DNA of 52,554 nt from Oceanisphaera arctica (GTDB lineage Bacteria > Pseudomonadota > Gammaproteobacteria > Enterobacterales > Aeromonadaceae): contig NZ_MPZM01000018.1 of the NCBI RefSeq assembly GCF_002936955.1, forward strand, positions 1 through 52,554, written 5' to 3'. The notes below the pieces were generated by a model, which saw only the letters and a program-made list of their open reading frames with translations, had not been told where the DNA came from and searched no databases. Each line of letters opens with the position of its first letter. Position 1 is the first letter of the stretch. This document shows, in pieces, positions 35,436 to 45,609 of the stretch. The position numbers were made by a program, and so were the translations under genes.

Positions 35436-36146
35436 TTATCGGTCCAGCATGCTGTGAATGTCTTCATCGCTGGTGTGGCGCACGTCTTTGCCCTTGACGA
35501 AATAGATGATGTATTCACAGATATGCTGTACCCGGTCCCCTACCCGCTCCAGCGAGCGCGCGCACCACAGCACGTTGAGCACATGAGGGATAGAACGCGG
35601 ATCTTCCATCATGAAGGTCATCAGCTCGCGAATGATCGACTCATATTCCCGGTCGACCCTGGCATCTTCCTTGTGCACTTCTATCGCCGCTTCCACGTCC
35701 ATGCGCGCGAAGGCATCCAGCGACTCGTGCAACATCTTGACGGTACGCCGGCCCATGTTCTCCATCGACACCAGCGGCGGCTGCTTCTTGTCGGCGTTAT
35801 CCAGCAGCATCATGCCGATACGCTTGGCCACATCGCCAATGCGCTCCAGATCGGTGATGGTCTTGATGATCGCCAGTACCAGCCGCAAATCCGAGGCCGC
35901 CGGCTGGCGTTTGGCGATGATACGGGTGCAGTCTTCGTCTATCTGTACCTCGAGTCCGTTCACCTTGTGATCGTTCGCCACTATCAGCCGGGCCATCTCC
36001 AGATCCTGCTTGTGGATGGCGGTAATGGCATCGGTCAGCTGCTGCTCGACCAGACCGCCCATCACCAGCACCTGGTTCAGGACGCCTTCCAGCTCAGTAT
36101 TAAACTGACCGGAAATATGTTTCTTGAGGTTGTGGTTGTCCATCAT
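35436..36146 (-). CDS. phoU: Phosphate signalling protein PhoU
   Basis: PhoU links the Pst transporter to PhoR and keeps the Pho regulon off when phosphate is plentiful. The 236-residue protein consists of two repeats of a three-helix bundle. Each has the metal-binding E/DxxxD pattern, as in [23 protein letters not shown] (about 80) and [22 protein letters not shown] (about 170). It ends with the [20 protein letters not shown] helix. A good AAGGAG precedes the first of two ATGs. It follows pstB by 11 bases. Confidence 0.96.
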   Translation of the reverse strand: MMDNHNLKKHISGQFNTELEGVLNQVLVMGGLVEQQLTDAITAIHKQDLEMARLIVANDHKVNGLEVQIDEDCTRIIAKRQPAASDLRLVLAIIKTITDLERIGDVAKRIGMMLLDNADKKQPPLVSMENMGRRTVKMLHESLDAFARMDVEAAIEVHKEDARVDREYESIIRELMTFMMEDPRSIPHVLNVLWCARSLERVGDRVQHICEYIIYFVKGKDVRHTSDEDIHSMLDR

Positions 36147-36157
36147 CGCTGTGCTCC

Positions 36158-36976
36158 TTAACCGTAGCGTCCGGTAATGTAATCTTCGGTCTTTTTCTTG
36201 GCCGGAGTCGTAAATAGGGTATTTGTGTCGGTGTACTCAATCAGCTCACCCATATACATGAAGGCGGTATGATCCGATACCCGTGCCGCCTGCTGCATGT
36301 TGTGGGTTACAATCACCACGGTGAACTGTTCCTTGAGGGTGCTGATCAGCTCTTCAATCACCAGCGTCGAGATCGGATCCAGCGCCGAGGTCGGCTCATC
36401 AAGCAGCAACACTTCCGGCTCGATGGCAATGGCACGGGCAATCACCAGTCGCTGCTGCTGACCGCCAGACAGACCAAAGGCGTTCTCGTGCAGTCGATCC
36501 TTGACCTCATCCCACAGCGCCGCCCCGCGCAATGAACGCTCTACCGCCTCATCCAGCCGACGACGGTCGTTGATGCCCTGCAACCGCAGGCCATAAACCA
36601 CGTTCTCATAAATCGACTTGGGGAACGGATTGGGCCGCTGGAATACCATGCCTACCTGCCGACGTAGGGCCGCCACATCCACCCCTTTGCCGTAGATGTT
36701 CTGATCGTGCAGCAGAATTTCGCCTTCGATGCGGCAATTCTCCACCAGATCGTTCATCCGGTTGATGCAACGCAGCAGCGTCGATTTACCGCAGCCTGAC
36801 GGACCGATAAAGGCGGTCACCTGGCCCTTGGCAATGTTCATGTCCACGTTGAACAGCGCCTGCTTTGCGCCATAGAACAGGTTGAGGTCACGGACCTTCA
36901 GCGCCGTCTGCTTGTCCGTCAATTTGCCGAGATCGAGGGTCGCATCCTGGCTCATGGTGGTTGCTACATTAATCAT
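36158..36976 (-). CDS. pstB: Phosphate ABC transporter ATP-binding protein PstB
   Basis: PstB hydrolyses ATP to import phosphate through PstA and PstC. The 272-residue protein has Walker [16 protein letters not shown] (about 56-70), the [18 protein letters not shown] segment typical of PstB, signature [15 protein letters not shown], Walker [14 protein letters not shown] and the H-loop [15 protein letters not shown]. The first residues (about 1-22) are a short extension. It is co-transcribed with pstA (33 bases upstream) and phoU. Confidence 0.97.
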   Translation of the reverse strand: MINVATTMSQDATLDLGKLTDKQTALKVRDLNLFYGAKQALFNVDMNIAKGQVTAFIGPSGCGKSTLLRCINRMNDLVENCRIEGEILLHDQNIYGKGVDVAALRRQVGMVFQRPNPFPKSIYENVVYGLRLQGINDRRRLDEAVERSLRGAALWDEVKDRLHENAFGLSGGQQQRLVIARAIAIEPEVLLLDEPTSALDPISTLVIEELISTLKEQFTVVIVTHNMQQAARVSDHTAFMYMGELIEYTDTNTLFTTPAKKKTEDYITGRYG

Positions 36977-37009
36977 CTTATTACCTCAAAATGATGGGCT
37001 GTCCTGAAC

Positions 37010-38659
37010 TTACTGATCAAGAGAGCGGAATTTTTCACGCAGGTGATTACGAATACCGATGGCGGTCAGGTTAAGACCGACGATCACCGTCACCAGCAGG
37101 AAGGAGGTCGCATATACCAGTGGTCGCGCCGCTTCCACGTTGGGGCTCTGAAAACCCACATCGTAGATATGAAAGCCTAGGTGCATGAATTTACGCTCTA
37201 CATGCAGATAGGGGAAGTTACCGTCCACCGGCAGGCTGGGTGCCAGCTTCACCACGCCCACCAGCATCAGCGGTGCCACTTCGCCCGCAGCCCGGGCAAT
37301 CGCCAGAATAAGACCGGTCATGATCGCCGGGCTGGCCATGGGGATCACGATGCGCCACAGGGTTTCCGCCTTGGTGGCCCCCAGTGCCAGCGAGCCCTGG
37401 CGTACTGCGCTCGGAATCCGCGACAAGCCTTCTTCGGTAGACACTATCACCACCGGCAGAGTCAGAATAGCCAGCGTCAGCGCCGACCACAGCACCCCGG
37501 GCGAGCCAAAGGTCGGTGTGGGCAGCGACTCGGGATAAAACAGCTGATCGAGCGAGCCCCCCACCATGTAAACGAAGAAGCCCAGACCGAACACCCCGTA
37601 CACAATAGACGGCACCCCCGCCAGATTGATGACCGCGATGCGGATAATCTTGGTCAGGTTGTTCTTGCCCGCATACTCGTGCAGATAAATGGCCGCCACC
37701 ACCCCCAGCGGGGTCACGATAATGGCCATCAGTATCACCATGAATACGGTGCCGAAGATGGCCGGGAACACGCCGCCCTCGGTATTGGCTTCGCGGGGTT
37801 CGCCACTGACAAACTTGCCGATTTGCGAAAACCAGTGCAGTACCTTGGCCACCGGACCCATGTCGTTGGGCCAGGTCACATCCAGCACATTACCCAGCGA
37901 CAGCGTGACTTCCTGGCCACGCATGTCCCGCACCACCACATTATCGCGGCGGGCCTCTTCACGCAGGGCAAACAGCTGCTTTTCCAGCACCTGATAATCG
38001 GCTCTAAGCTGTTGCTCCTCGGCCTGAATCTCGGCCAGTGCCTCGTCGGTCGCTTCGCCATCCAATTCCAGTCGACGCTGCTTGAGGCGCAGCTTTTCCA
38101 GCTCGAAGTTGATGGTGCCAATCTCGCCCCGCTGCAGGGCTTTCATCTGGCTGTTCAGCTCGCTTACCCGCTCGATACGGCGCTTGAGCTGCTCGCGCAC
38201 GTCGCCACCGACGGCATTGCCGCCTTCCTGTACCCGTTCGACATAACCGTAGAAGTTGCCGTGAGTGGAACGCTCCAGCACCGCCAGCTCGGTCGGCTCC
38301 TGACGGGAAACGATGTCGGTTTCCAGCAACCAGCGAAAATCGAGCTGCACAAATTCCCGGTTACCGGTCTTGACCAGATAACGAGTCAGGGTCTCGGAAG
38401 TCACGCCTTCCAGCGTTAGCCCCGCACCGCGTAACTGCGCCACCGGCACCACTTCCCGATCATGAATTTCACCGATAACGGTCTGGCGATCACCCGCCGG
38501 CGAGCTGACCTGCCATTCGTAGATGGCATGCGGCCAGAAAAACGTCAGGCCACGCCAGCCAATCAACAACAATAACCCCAGTACCGCCACCAGGCTGATA
38601 CTGACAGCGCCACCGGTCATCCAGATCCAGGGCGCCCCCGATTTAAACCATTTCCTCAT
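37010..38659 (-). CDS. pstA: Phosphate ABC transporter permease PstA, long form
   Basis: PstA is one of the two membrane subunits of the high-affinity phosphate transporter. At 549 residues it is almost twice the E. coli protein (296). TM1 (about 15-43) is followed by a periplasmic insertion of about 240 residues, including a charged coiled coil (about 165-245). The canonical permease core then begins near VFPAIFGTVFMVILMAIIVTPLGV and contains the EAA loop GSLALGATKAETLWRIVIPMA. Long forms are known in Vibrio, Shewanella and Pseudomonas; the role of the insertion is not established. It follows pstC by 14 bases. Confidence 0.93.
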   Translation of the reverse strand: MRKWFKSGAPWIWMTGGAVSISLVAVLGLLLLIGWRGLTFFWPHAIYEWQVSSPAGDRQTVIGEIHDREVVPVAQLRGAGLTLEGVTSETLTRYLVKTGNREFVQLDFRWLLETDIVSRQEPTELAVLERSTHGNFYGYVERVQEGGNAVGGDVREQLKRRIERVSELNSQMKALQRGEIGTINFELEKLRLKQRRLELDGEATDEALAEIQAEEQQLRADYQVLEKQLFALREEARRDNVVVRDMRGQEVTLSLGNVLDVTWPNDMGPVAKVLHWFSQIGKFVSGEPREANTEGGVFPAIFGTVFMVILMAIIVTPLGVVAAIYLHEYAGKNNLTKIIRIAVINLAGVPSIVYGVFGLGFFVYMVGGSLDQLFYPESLPTPTFGSPGVLWSALTLAILTLPVVIVSTEEGLSRIPSAVRQGSLALGATKAETLWRIVIPMASPAIMTGLILAIARAAGEVAPLMLVGVVKLAPSLPVDGNFPYLHVERKFMHLGFHIYDVGFQSPNVEAARPLVYATSFLLVTVIVGLNLTAIGIRNHLREKFRSLDQ

Positions 38660-38673
38660 GAGTCGTCCCGCCC

Positions 38674-40917
38674 TTACATTGAACTGTATTTGTCACGCAG
38701 CCGCTGGCGAACAAACTCCGCGACCGTGTTGACCATGAAGGTGAAAACAAAAAGTACCAAGGCCGCCAGGAACAATACCCGGTAATGTGAGCTGTTGACC
38801 TCGGCTTCCGGCATTTCCACCGCGATATTGGCCGACAAGGTCCGCATGCCGTTAAAGATGCTGAAATCCATCACCGGCGTGTTACCGGTGGCCATCAGCA
38901 CGATCATGGTTTCACCCACGGCCCGGCCCAGCCCCATCATCACCGCCGAAAAAATACCGGGGCTGGCGGTCAGCATCACCACCCGGGTCAGGGTCTGCCA
39001 GGTGGTAGCACCCAGCGCCAGCGAGCCGTTGGACAGGTGCCGGGGCACCGAGAACACCGCATCTTCGGCAATGGAAAAGATGGTCGGGATCACCGCAAAG
39101 CCCATTGCGATACCCACCACCAGCGAGTTGCGCTGGTCAAAATCGATACCCAGCTCGTTGGTGAGAAAGCTGCGGGCATTGCCGCCGAAAAACAGGGTTT
39201 CTACCATGGGGCTGAAGGCAAAGGACATCCAGCCCACCAGCACCACCAGCGGCAGCAACAATATGCATTGCCAGCCTTCGGGCACCGCATTACGAATGTT
39301 TTTGGGCAGGTGATGCCAGACAAAAGCCATCAGCAATATCGACACTGGCATCATCACCAGCAGGATCACCATGCCCGGCAAATGGTTTTCTATCAGCGGC
39401 GCCAGCCAGAGACCGGCCAGAAAGCCGAGGATCACTGTCGGCAGCGCCTCCATGATTTCCACCGTCGGCTTAACCACCTTGCGCAAACCAGAAGACATGA
39501 AGTAGGCGGTGTAAACGGCCCCGGCAATGGCGATGGGGACCGCAAACAACAGCGCATAGAAGGCCGCCTTGAGGGTACCGAAGGAGATGGGCACCAGGCT
39601 CAACTTGGACTCGAAGTCGCTGCTGCCGGAGGTGGACTGCCACACATATTGCGGCTCGGGATAGCCTTCGTACCACACCTTGGTCCACATGGCGCGCCAG
39701 GTCACTTCCGGGTGCTCGTTCTCCACATGGAAGGTGGACAGCTTGTCGCCATTGAGCAGCAGCAGCATGGAGTTACGGGGCGACATAGCCAGCGCCGAGA
39801 CGCCATCACCCGCCAGCTTTTCGGAGAACAGACGAGAGCCGCCGGTGGTATGGAAGATATCCAGGCTGCCGTTGCTCGACGCCGTGACAAAGCCCTTGCG
39901 GTTCACCTCGGAGGTTATCTGAGCGATGGCGCCATTGGCCTCGAATTCACGGATGAAGGTAAATTCACGCTTGCCGTCGCGAGTCACCTCGAACCACTGG
40001 GACACCTTGCCGTTGTCGTTGGCCACCAGCAACGAGTTGCCGCCGGACAGCAGACTCAGGGAGCTGATATTGCCACCGGCGGCATTCATCGCCAGCACGT
40101 TACGCAGCCGTACCTTGTTGATATTACGCACGTCATAGATATAAACGTCGTTGTCGCTGCGCACAAACAGGAAGCGCAGGTTCGGGGTCAGCAACAACTG
40201 ATCCACCTGCTCGGGCAAGCCCGGAATCGTCACCTGGGTGGCCTTGAGTTCAATTTCGCCGGTGATGAAGTTTTCCTTGCCGGCAAAACGGGTCAGGATC
40301 CCGATGCCGTCATCGGTGAGTGCTGCGGCCGCGAAATCGTCTCCGTTGCGCGCTATGGTGAGCTGACTCAGGGGACGCTGTTGCTCATCCAGCACCAGAG
40401 GCTGTTCGCCGAAGGGGAACTCCACTTCGGGCAGTATGGTGCGGACATTGTCCGGATAACTGACATTGAACTTGGGCGACAGCACCATCAGCCGACCATC
40501 GGCCAGACCATAGGCGACCATCTTGTCGGTAATGTTGCGGGCGACACTGGTCACCTCACCCTCGACCTTGAGGCTGTAAACCCGCTTGCCCTTTTCGGGC
40601 AAGGAATAGAAGTTCACTTCACCCCGATCGTTGAAGCGATACACCAGCTCGTTCTGCTCTTCAATACCCAGCAGTGCCGTCTTACCAATACCAATATCGG
40701 TAACAGTGTCGGACTCGACCAGGCTGAATTGTGGCCCTGGCTCGACCCGGGCATCGTCAAAAATCGGCTTCACCACATAGAGCAGGTAAAAGAAGATCAA
40801 TAGCAGGGCCACCAGCACCAGAATGCCACCGGTGGTCACGCCTATATGCACCAGCCGGTCTTTAAACCAGCGTTTGCGGCTGCCCGACAGCGCCAGGGTT
40901 TGGGTTTCGGTCGACAT
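38674..40917 (-). CDS. pstC: Phosphate ABC transporter permease PstC, long form
   Basis: PstC is the other membrane subunit of the phosphate transporter. It has 747 residues against about 319 in E. coli. TM1 (about 23-52) is followed by a periplasmic insertion of about 380 residues with beta-propeller-like strands (for example SLSLLSGGNSLLVANDNGKVSQWFEV and GFVTASSNGSLDIFHTTG). The usual permease core (FGTLKAAFYALLFAVPIAIAGAVYTAYF, then GSLALGATTWQTLTRVVML) comes last. It is the first gene of pstCAB-phoU, with a Pho box upstream. pstS is not in this operon. Confidence 0.93.
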   Translation of the reverse strand: MSTETQTLALSGSRKRWFKDRLVHIGVTTGGILVLVALLLIFFYLLYVVKPIFDDARVEPGPQFSLVESDTVTDIGIGKTALLGIEEQNELVYRFNDRGEVNFYSLPEKGKRVYSLKVEGEVTSVARNITDKMVAYGLADGRLMVLSPKFNVSYPDNVRTILPEVEFPFGEQPLVLDEQQRPLSQLTIARNGDDFAAAALTDDGIGILTRFAGKENFITGEIELKATQVTIPGLPEQVDQLLLTPNLRFLFVRSDNDVYIYDVRNINKVRLRNVLAMNAAGGNISSLSLLSGGNSLLVANDNGKVSQWFEVTRDGKREFTFIREFEANGAIAQITSEVNRKGFVTASSNGSLDIFHTTGGSRLFSEKLAGDGVSALAMSPRNSMLLLLNGDKLSTFHVENEHPEVTWRAMWTKVWYEGYPEPQYVWQSTSGSSDFESKLSLVPISFGTLKAAFYALLFAVPIAIAGAVYTAYFMSSGLRKVVKPTVEIMEALPTVILGFLAGLWLAPLIENHLPGMVILLVMMPVSILLMAFVWHHLPKNIRNAVPEGWQCILLLPLVVLVGWMSFAFSPMVETLFFGGNARSFLTNELGIDFDQRNSLVVGIAMGFAVIPTIFSIAEDAVFSVPRHLSNGSLALGATTWQTLTRVVMLTASPGIFSAVMMGLGRAVGETMIVLMATGNTPVMDFSIFNGMRTLSANIAVEMPEAEVNSSHYRVLFLAALVLFVFTFMVNTVAEFVRQRLRDKYSSM

Positions 40918-40953
40918 CAGTCACCTCGATATATTTCCAGTTGCCCCTATTGT

Positions 40954-40982
40954 ATGGCAAGTAAATGACAATTTTGTTACAT
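40954..40982 (-). promoter_or_regulatory. Pho box upstream of pstC
   Basis: On the minus strand TTGTCAT-TTAC-TTGCCAT matches the PhoB direct repeat (CTGTCAT-N4-CTGTCAT) at 11-base spacing. A third, weaker unit, ATGTAAC, lies 11 bases further upstream. It lies about 40 bases before the pstC ATG. Confidence 0.75.
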
Positions 40983-41084
40983 CCATGAACCGTGAGCTGG
41001 ATGCCGGTAAAATATGTTGGAACCATCTATCTTCAACTGGCAGCCATGTCTGTTTAAACATGTATTTTTACAAGGAGAAAACCC

Positions 41085-41585
41085 ATGCAAACTCTGGTCG
41101 CCACCCTGATAGGTCCCGACAAGACCGGACTGGTCAAACAACTGGCCACGCTTATCAAACAACACCACGGCAGCTGGCAGGCCAGCGCCATGAGCGAACT
41201 GGCCGGTTACTTTGCCGGCATCGTCGAAATACGGGTGCCGGAGGAACACGGCGAGGCACTGGGTCAGGCGCTGCGTGCGCTGCCCGATTTTCAGGTACAG
41301 CTGGTAGAAGGAAGGCATCAACCCCTGCAGGGCCAGAAGCTGCAGCTGACCGTCACCGCCAACGACCGGCTGGGTATCATCGACGAGGTCACACAAGTGC
41401 TGAACCAACTCAATATCAGTGTGAAAACCCTCAAGACCGACAGCTACCCGGCGCCCACCACCGGCACCATGCTGTTTGAGGCCAACAGCACCCTGACCCT
41501 TCCCCATGGCCAGACCCTGAGCGATTTGCAGGCTCGGCTGGAAGCCCTCAGCGACGACTTGGTAGTCGACATCGATGTCGTGTGA
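41085..41585 (+). CDS. gcvR: GcvR-like regulator with two ACT domains
   Basis: GcvR represses the glycine cleavage operon by binding GcvA when glycine is low. The 166-residue protein consists of two ACT domains. The first (about 3-75) starts TLVATLIGPDKTGLVKQLATL, and the second (about 85-165) starts LQLTVTANDRLGIIDEVTQVL. It has no DNA-binding motif, as expected for GcvR, which acts through protein contact. A strong AAGGAG lies before the ATG. It is divergent from pstC. The target glycine cleavage genes are not in this window. Repeat copy 4 lies in its likely 3' untranslated region. Confidence 0.85.
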   Translation: MQTLVATLIGPDKTGLVKQLATLIKQHHGSWQASAMSELAGYFAGIVEIRVPEEHGEALGQALRALPDFQVQLVEGRHQPLQGQKLQLTVTANDRLGIIDEVTQVLNQLNISVKTLKTDSYPAPTTGTMLFEANSTLTLPHGQTLSDLQARLEALSDDLVVDIDVV

Positions 41586-41595
41586 GTTTCAATTA

Positions 41596-41758
41596 TACCC
41601 ATCTGGCTCGTTATCTGGTTAGAGTGCTCCAGAGGTAACACGGTAGCATCAAGGAGGACAAAGGGATCTGCTCCGCCGACCATCACATGACAGGGACGTC
41701 ATGTGCTGAGCGTCACATGGATGTGCTTGAAGCGAGTCGGAGGAGCGGACCCTTTGTC
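41596..41758. repeat. Interspersed modular repeat, copy 4
   Basis: Module A in reverse orientation spans 41657-41758 with inverted ends GACAAAGGG...CTCCGCCGAC and GTCGGAGGAGC...CCCTTTGTC. Inside are the perfect hairpin CACATGAC-AGGGAC-GTCATGTG (41684-41705) and CAC-ATGGAT-GTG (41714-41725). Upstream, TTATACCCATCTGG (41596-41609) resembles the outer end of copies 2 and 6 read in reverse. The hairpin interiors differ entirely from copies 2 and 6, while the ends are conserved. Confidence 0.85.
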
Positions 41759-41780
41759 CGGAGTCGATATAAAGACCTGT

Positions 41781-42470
<690 letters not shown>

Positions 42471-42516
42471 CACTGAGCAAGAAACCGGCAAACAAACCCG
42501 AATGAAGAAAAGAGAC

Positions 42517-42545
42517 TTGCAGCGCCCAACCTGCCCCTATATAGT
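42517..42545 (+). promoter_or_regulatory. Promoter of the tRNA-Pro gene
   Basis: TTGCAG (42517-42522) and TATAGT (42540-42545) are separated by exactly 17 bases, and a GC-rich discriminator follows. A GC-rich discriminator is typical of stringently controlled stable-RNA promoters. The tRNA begins about 12 bases after the -10 element. Confidence 0.65.
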
Positions 42546-42556
42546 GAGCCCCGATT

Positions 42557-42633
42557 CGGCGTGTAGCGCAGCTTGGTAGCGCACTAGCATGGGGTGTTAG
42601 GGGTCGGAGGTTCGAATCCTCTCACGCCGACCA
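42557..42633 (+). tRNA. tRNA-Pro (anticodon GGG)
   Basis: The 77 bases fold as a complete cloverleaf: acceptor CGGCGTG/CACGCCG, D-arm GCGC...GCGC, anticodon stem CTAGC/GTTAG with loop ATGGGGT (anticodon GGG, reading CCC), T-arm GGAGG TTCGAAT CCTCT, and an encoded CCA. It closely resembles E. coli proL. A rho-independent terminator follows 10 bases later, so it is a single-gene transcript. Confidence 0.97.
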
Positions 42634-42642
42634 AATCAAATA

Positions 42643-42670
42643 AAAAACCCACCTTCTGGTGGGTTTTTTA
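42643..42670 (+). terminator. Terminator after tRNA-Pro
   Basis: AAACCCACC-TTCT-GGTGGGTTT is followed by TTT and preceded by an A tract, a strong rho-independent terminator that could also serve leftward transcription. Confidence 0.9.
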
Positions 42671-42738
42671 TTGCCTGCAATTTAACGCAAGAAAGAAGAG
42701 TCGCCTCACGACTGAAACCTCTTTCTCGCATGAGATTG

Positions 42739-43200
42739 TTAAATCTTGTTTTCCATCATAATTACCGATACCTGTTCGCCTCTGCGCTCAAGCTCGCGCT
42801 GTTCCAGACAGACAAACCCCATGCGTTCGAAAAAAGGCTGTGCGGTAATGCTGGCCTCGCAATAGAGTCGGCACAGACCGCGCGATGATGCCTCGGCTTT
42901 CAGTCGCTGCATCAGCGCCCGCCCCACACCCTCACCCTGATGGGCATGATGCACATAAAACAGATCGATGCGGCCATCGTCCCCCAGTTCGGCAAAGCCC
43001 AGCAGAAAATTGCCATCCATCGCCACCAGCGGGCGCGTGCGGATAAAACGACTGACCCAGCGCGGCTCGTCATATTCATCAGGCGCCCATACCGCCAGCT
43101 CGTTTGCACTGTAATCGACCTGGTTGATGCGGTGCACGGTCTCATGGAACAAACGCCAGATATTGCCTGTTTCACCGCTGCGGACCTTCCTGATTTCCAT
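42739..43200 (-). CDS. GNAT-family N-acetyltransferase (YafP-like)
   Basis: This 153-residue protein is a single GNAT domain. The acetyl-CoA pyrophosphate loop is HAHQGEGVGRALMQRL (about 88-103), followed by LYCEASITAQPFFERMGFV, a typical C-terminal motif. The N-terminus EIRKVRSGETGNIWRLFHETVHRIN and FLLGFAELGDDGRIDLFYVHH resemble YafP-like acetyltransferases. The substrate is unknown. The ATG at 43200 follows AGGAGTCAGC. It stands alone between the tRNA-Pro terminator and the arsJ terminator. Confidence 0.85.
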   Translation of the reverse strand: MEIRKVRSGETGNIWRLFHETVHRINQVDYSANELAVWAPDEYDEPRWVSRFIRTRPLVAMDGNFLLGFAELGDDGRIDLFYVHHAHQGEGVGRALMQRLKAEASSRGLCRLYCEASITAQPFFERMGFVCLEQRELERRGEQVSVIMMENKI

Positions 43201-43269
43201 GCTGACTCCTGCCAATACCTGTGTATGCCTATACCTCTGCTCTCTCTATCTAGCCACAGTTACCTGAAA

Positions 43270-43294
43270 TAAAAAAGCGGCATGATTGCCGCTT
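43270..43294 (-). terminator. Terminator after arsJ
   Basis: AAGCGGCA-TGAT-TGCCGCTT (43275-43294) is followed on the minus strand by a seven-base T tract (43270-43276). It lies about 30 bases beyond the arsJ stop. Confidence 0.85.
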
Positions 43295-43323
43295 TACCAT
43301 ATTTATTGCCTATATCGACCGAA

Positions 43324-44550
43324 TCACTCGAGTTTAGGTAGTCGTTTTCGCTGCCGAGGCAGTTTAAGCGACAGCATCGCCGCCAGCAGCAGCAAACCGG
43401 CAGAAAGCCATAAGCAGGCCACCAGGCCTGACTGCTGATAAACCCAGCCCGACAGCAGAGTGCCCAGCAGGCGTCCCATTGCGTTGGCCATGTAATAGAA
43501 GCCCACATCCAGTGATACCCCATCGTCGCTGGCATAGCTGACGATCAGGTAGCTGTGCAGCGAGGAATTGATGGCGAAAATCGCACCGAACAGCAGCAGG
43601 CCACCAATCAGGGTTTCATGGGGGTATAAATCGGACCCTACCCCCAGGGCGATCAAGGCTGGCACCAGGGTCAGCCCCATCGCCCAGACGAAGGCTGCAT
43701 GGCCATCAGGCACCTGCCCCGCTCGCTTACCGGTAACATACGGCGCCAACGACTGCACCAGGCCGTAGCCGATCACCCACAACGCCAGAAAGCCGCCGAC
43801 CCGCCAGTGATCCCAGCCAAACTCACTGGCCAGAAACACCGGCAAGGCCACCACAAACCAGACATCCCGGGCACCGAACAGACAAAGGCGCGCCGCTGAC
43901 AACACGTTAATAGCCCGACTCTTGGAAAAGAGTTCGGTGAACTTCGGCTTGTTGCGGGCCCGGCCCAGATCCTTTTTCAGCATGATGACGCTGAACAACC
44001 ACACCAATGCCAGCATGGATGCCATGGCCGCCACGGCGCCACCGAAGCCGAGCCACGCCAGCAGAACACCACCGAGGAAGAACCCCGCCCCTTTCAAGGC
44101 GTTCTTGGAGCCAGTGAGCAGCGCTACCCACTGGTAGAGGCTGCCTTCCGCCTGTTTGGGTACCAGGCTCTTGATGGCACTCTTGGCGCTCATCTTGTTG
44201 AGATCCTTGGCGATGCCCGACAGTGCCTGCGCCATCATCACCCAGGGCACCGTCAGCCAGCTTACCGGCACCAGCAGCAAGGCCAGCGCCACGACCTGCA
44301 AGCCCAACCCTATGTTCATGGTGCGATTAAGGCCCAGATGCGCGCCCAACCAACCGCCCACCAGATTGGTAATTACCCCGAAGCATTCATAAAACAGAAA
44401 CAACAGGGCAATGTTCAGCGGACTGTAACCCAGGCCGTAAAAGTGCAGCACCACCAGCATGCGCAGGGCGCCGTCGGTAAGCGTAAAGGCCCAGTAGTTG
44501 CCGGTGATCAGCAAGTACTGGCGCAGCTCGGGAGATAGCCGTGACAGCAT
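43324..44550 (-). CDS. arsJ: ArsJ organoarsenical efflux permease
   Basis: ArsJ is an MFS permease that exports 1-arseno-3-phosphoglycerate, so arsenate is removed after GAPDH has made that unstable compound. The 408-residue protein has about eleven to twelve membrane helices. It opens with QYLLITGNYWAFTLTDGALRMLVVLHFYGLGYSP, and has DLNKMSAKSAIKSLVP after helix 4 and SSLHSYLIVSYASDDGVSLDVGFYYMANA near the end, all characteristic of ArsJ. Its ATG overlaps the GAPDH stop (TAATG), the usual gapdh-arsJ arrangement. No arsR or arsC is in the window. Confidence 0.9.
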   Translation of the reverse strand: MLSRLSPELRQYLLITGNYWAFTLTDGALRMLVVLHFYGLGYSPLNIALLFLFYECFGVITNLVGGWLGAHLGLNRTMNIGLGLQVVALALLLVPVSWLTVPWVMMAQALSGIAKDLNKMSAKSAIKSLVPKQAEGSLYQWVALLTGSKNALKGAGFFLGGVLLAWLGFGGAVAAMASMLALVWLFSVIMLKKDLGRARNKPKFTELFSKSRAINVLSAARLCLFGARDVWFVVALPVFLASEFGWDHWRVGGFLALWVIGYGLVQSLAPYVTGKRAGQVPDGHAAFVWAMGLTLVPALIALGVGSDLYPHETLIGGLLLFGAIFAINSSLHSYLIVSYASDDGVSLDVGFYYMANAMGRLLGTLLSGWVYQQSGLVACLWLSAGLLLLAAMLSLKLPRQRKRLPKLE

Positions 44551-45563
44551 TAGCCAGCCAGGTCCCGCCGGCCTACCTTGAGCGCCAGCTCGGCGGTACG
44601 ATTGGCATAACCCCACTCGTTGTCATACCAGGCGTAAAGTTTGAGCTGCGTGCCGTTCACCACCATGGTCGACAGGGCATCGATGATGCTGGAACGCGGG
44701 TCCGTCTTGTAATCCACCGACACCAGCGGGCGTTCTTCAAAGCCGAGAATGCCCTTGAGCTCACCGTCGGCGGCGGCCTTGAGCAGCGCATTGACCTCTA
44801 CCTCCGTGGTGGCGTTTTCCAGCTCGAATACGCAGTCGGTGAGCGAGGCATTGGCCAACGGCACCCGCACCGCATGACCATTCAGCTTGCCCTTGAGCTC
44901 GGGGAAGATATGGGTGATGGCCGTGGCAGAGCCGGTGGTGGTGGGGATCAGGCTCTGGCCACAGGCCCGGGCCCGGCGCAGGTCTTTATGGGGCGCATCC
45001 AGTATGGTCTGGGTATTGGTAATATCGTGAATGGTGGTCATGGAGCCGTGCTTGATGCCAAGCCGCTCGTGAATCACCTTGACCACCGGCGCCAGACAGT
45101 TGGTGGTGCAGGAGGCGGCGGTAACGATGGTATGCAGCTCGGGATCATAAAGATGATCGTTCACCCCCATCACCACATTGAGTACGCCTTCTTCCTTTAC
45201 CGGCGCCGTCACCACCACCCGCTTCACCCCCTGCTCCAGATAAGCCTGCAACAGAGACGTGGTTTTCATCTTGCCGGAAGCCTCGATAACCAGGTCACAG
45301 CCGGACCAGTCGGTCTCGTCGATGGTGCTGTTCTGGCTGCAGCGGATACGCCGATCGCCTATCACCATCTCGTCCCCTTCGGCTACCGCCTCATGGGCCC
45401 AGCGCCCGTGCACCGAGTCGAAAGTCAGCAGATGCGCCAGGGTAGCCGCGTCACCGGCCGGATCGTTGACTTGCACAAACTCCAGCTCGTCCCATTCCCA
45501 GGCCGCCCTGAGCGCCAACCGCCCCATGCGACCGAAGCCGTTAATGCCGACTCTAATACTCAT
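44550..45563 (-). CDS. ArsJ-associated glyceraldehyde-3-phosphate dehydrogenase
   Basis: This 337-residue GAPDH would use arsenate in place of phosphate to make 1-arseno-3-phosphoglycerate for ArsJ. The NAD motif [18 protein letters not shown], catalytic Cys152 in [29 protein letters not shown] and [17 protein letters not shown] are all visible. It differs from the glycolytic type in the segment after the NAD site ([24 protein letters not shown]) and is not close to the Epd in this window. It is coupled to arsJ by one base. The leader upstream contains repeat copy 5. No Pho box is evident there. Confidence 0.88.
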   Translation of the reverse strand: MSIRVGINGFGRMGRLALRAAWEWDELEFVQVNDPAGDAATLAHLLTFDSVHGRWAHEAVAEGDEMVIGDRRIRCSQNSTIDETDWSGCDLVIEASGKMKTTSLLQAYLEQGVKRVVVTAPVKEEGVLNVVMGVNDHLYDPELHTIVTAASCTTNCLAPVVKVIHERLGIKHGSMTTIHDITNTQTILDAPHKDLRRARACGQSLIPTTTGSATAITHIFPELKGKLNGHAVRVPLANASLTDCVFELENATTEVEVNALLKAAADGELKGILGFEERPLVSVDYKTDPRSSIIDALSTMVVNGTQLKLYAWYDNEWGYANRTAELALKVGRRDLAG

Positions 45564-45609
45564 TCCTGCTCTCCCTTGTTTAATGTTTTAGCCAGACATT
45601 CGCATATCG

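Noticed and set aside
39037-40803. A 588-codon open frame opposite pstC
   Set aside because: Antisense shadow; its His/Gln-rich composition is the expected by-product of the real gene.
44550-45563. The GAPDH as the glycolytic gapA
   Set aside because: The one-base coupling to arsJ and its divergent residues identify it as the ArsJ-associated type.
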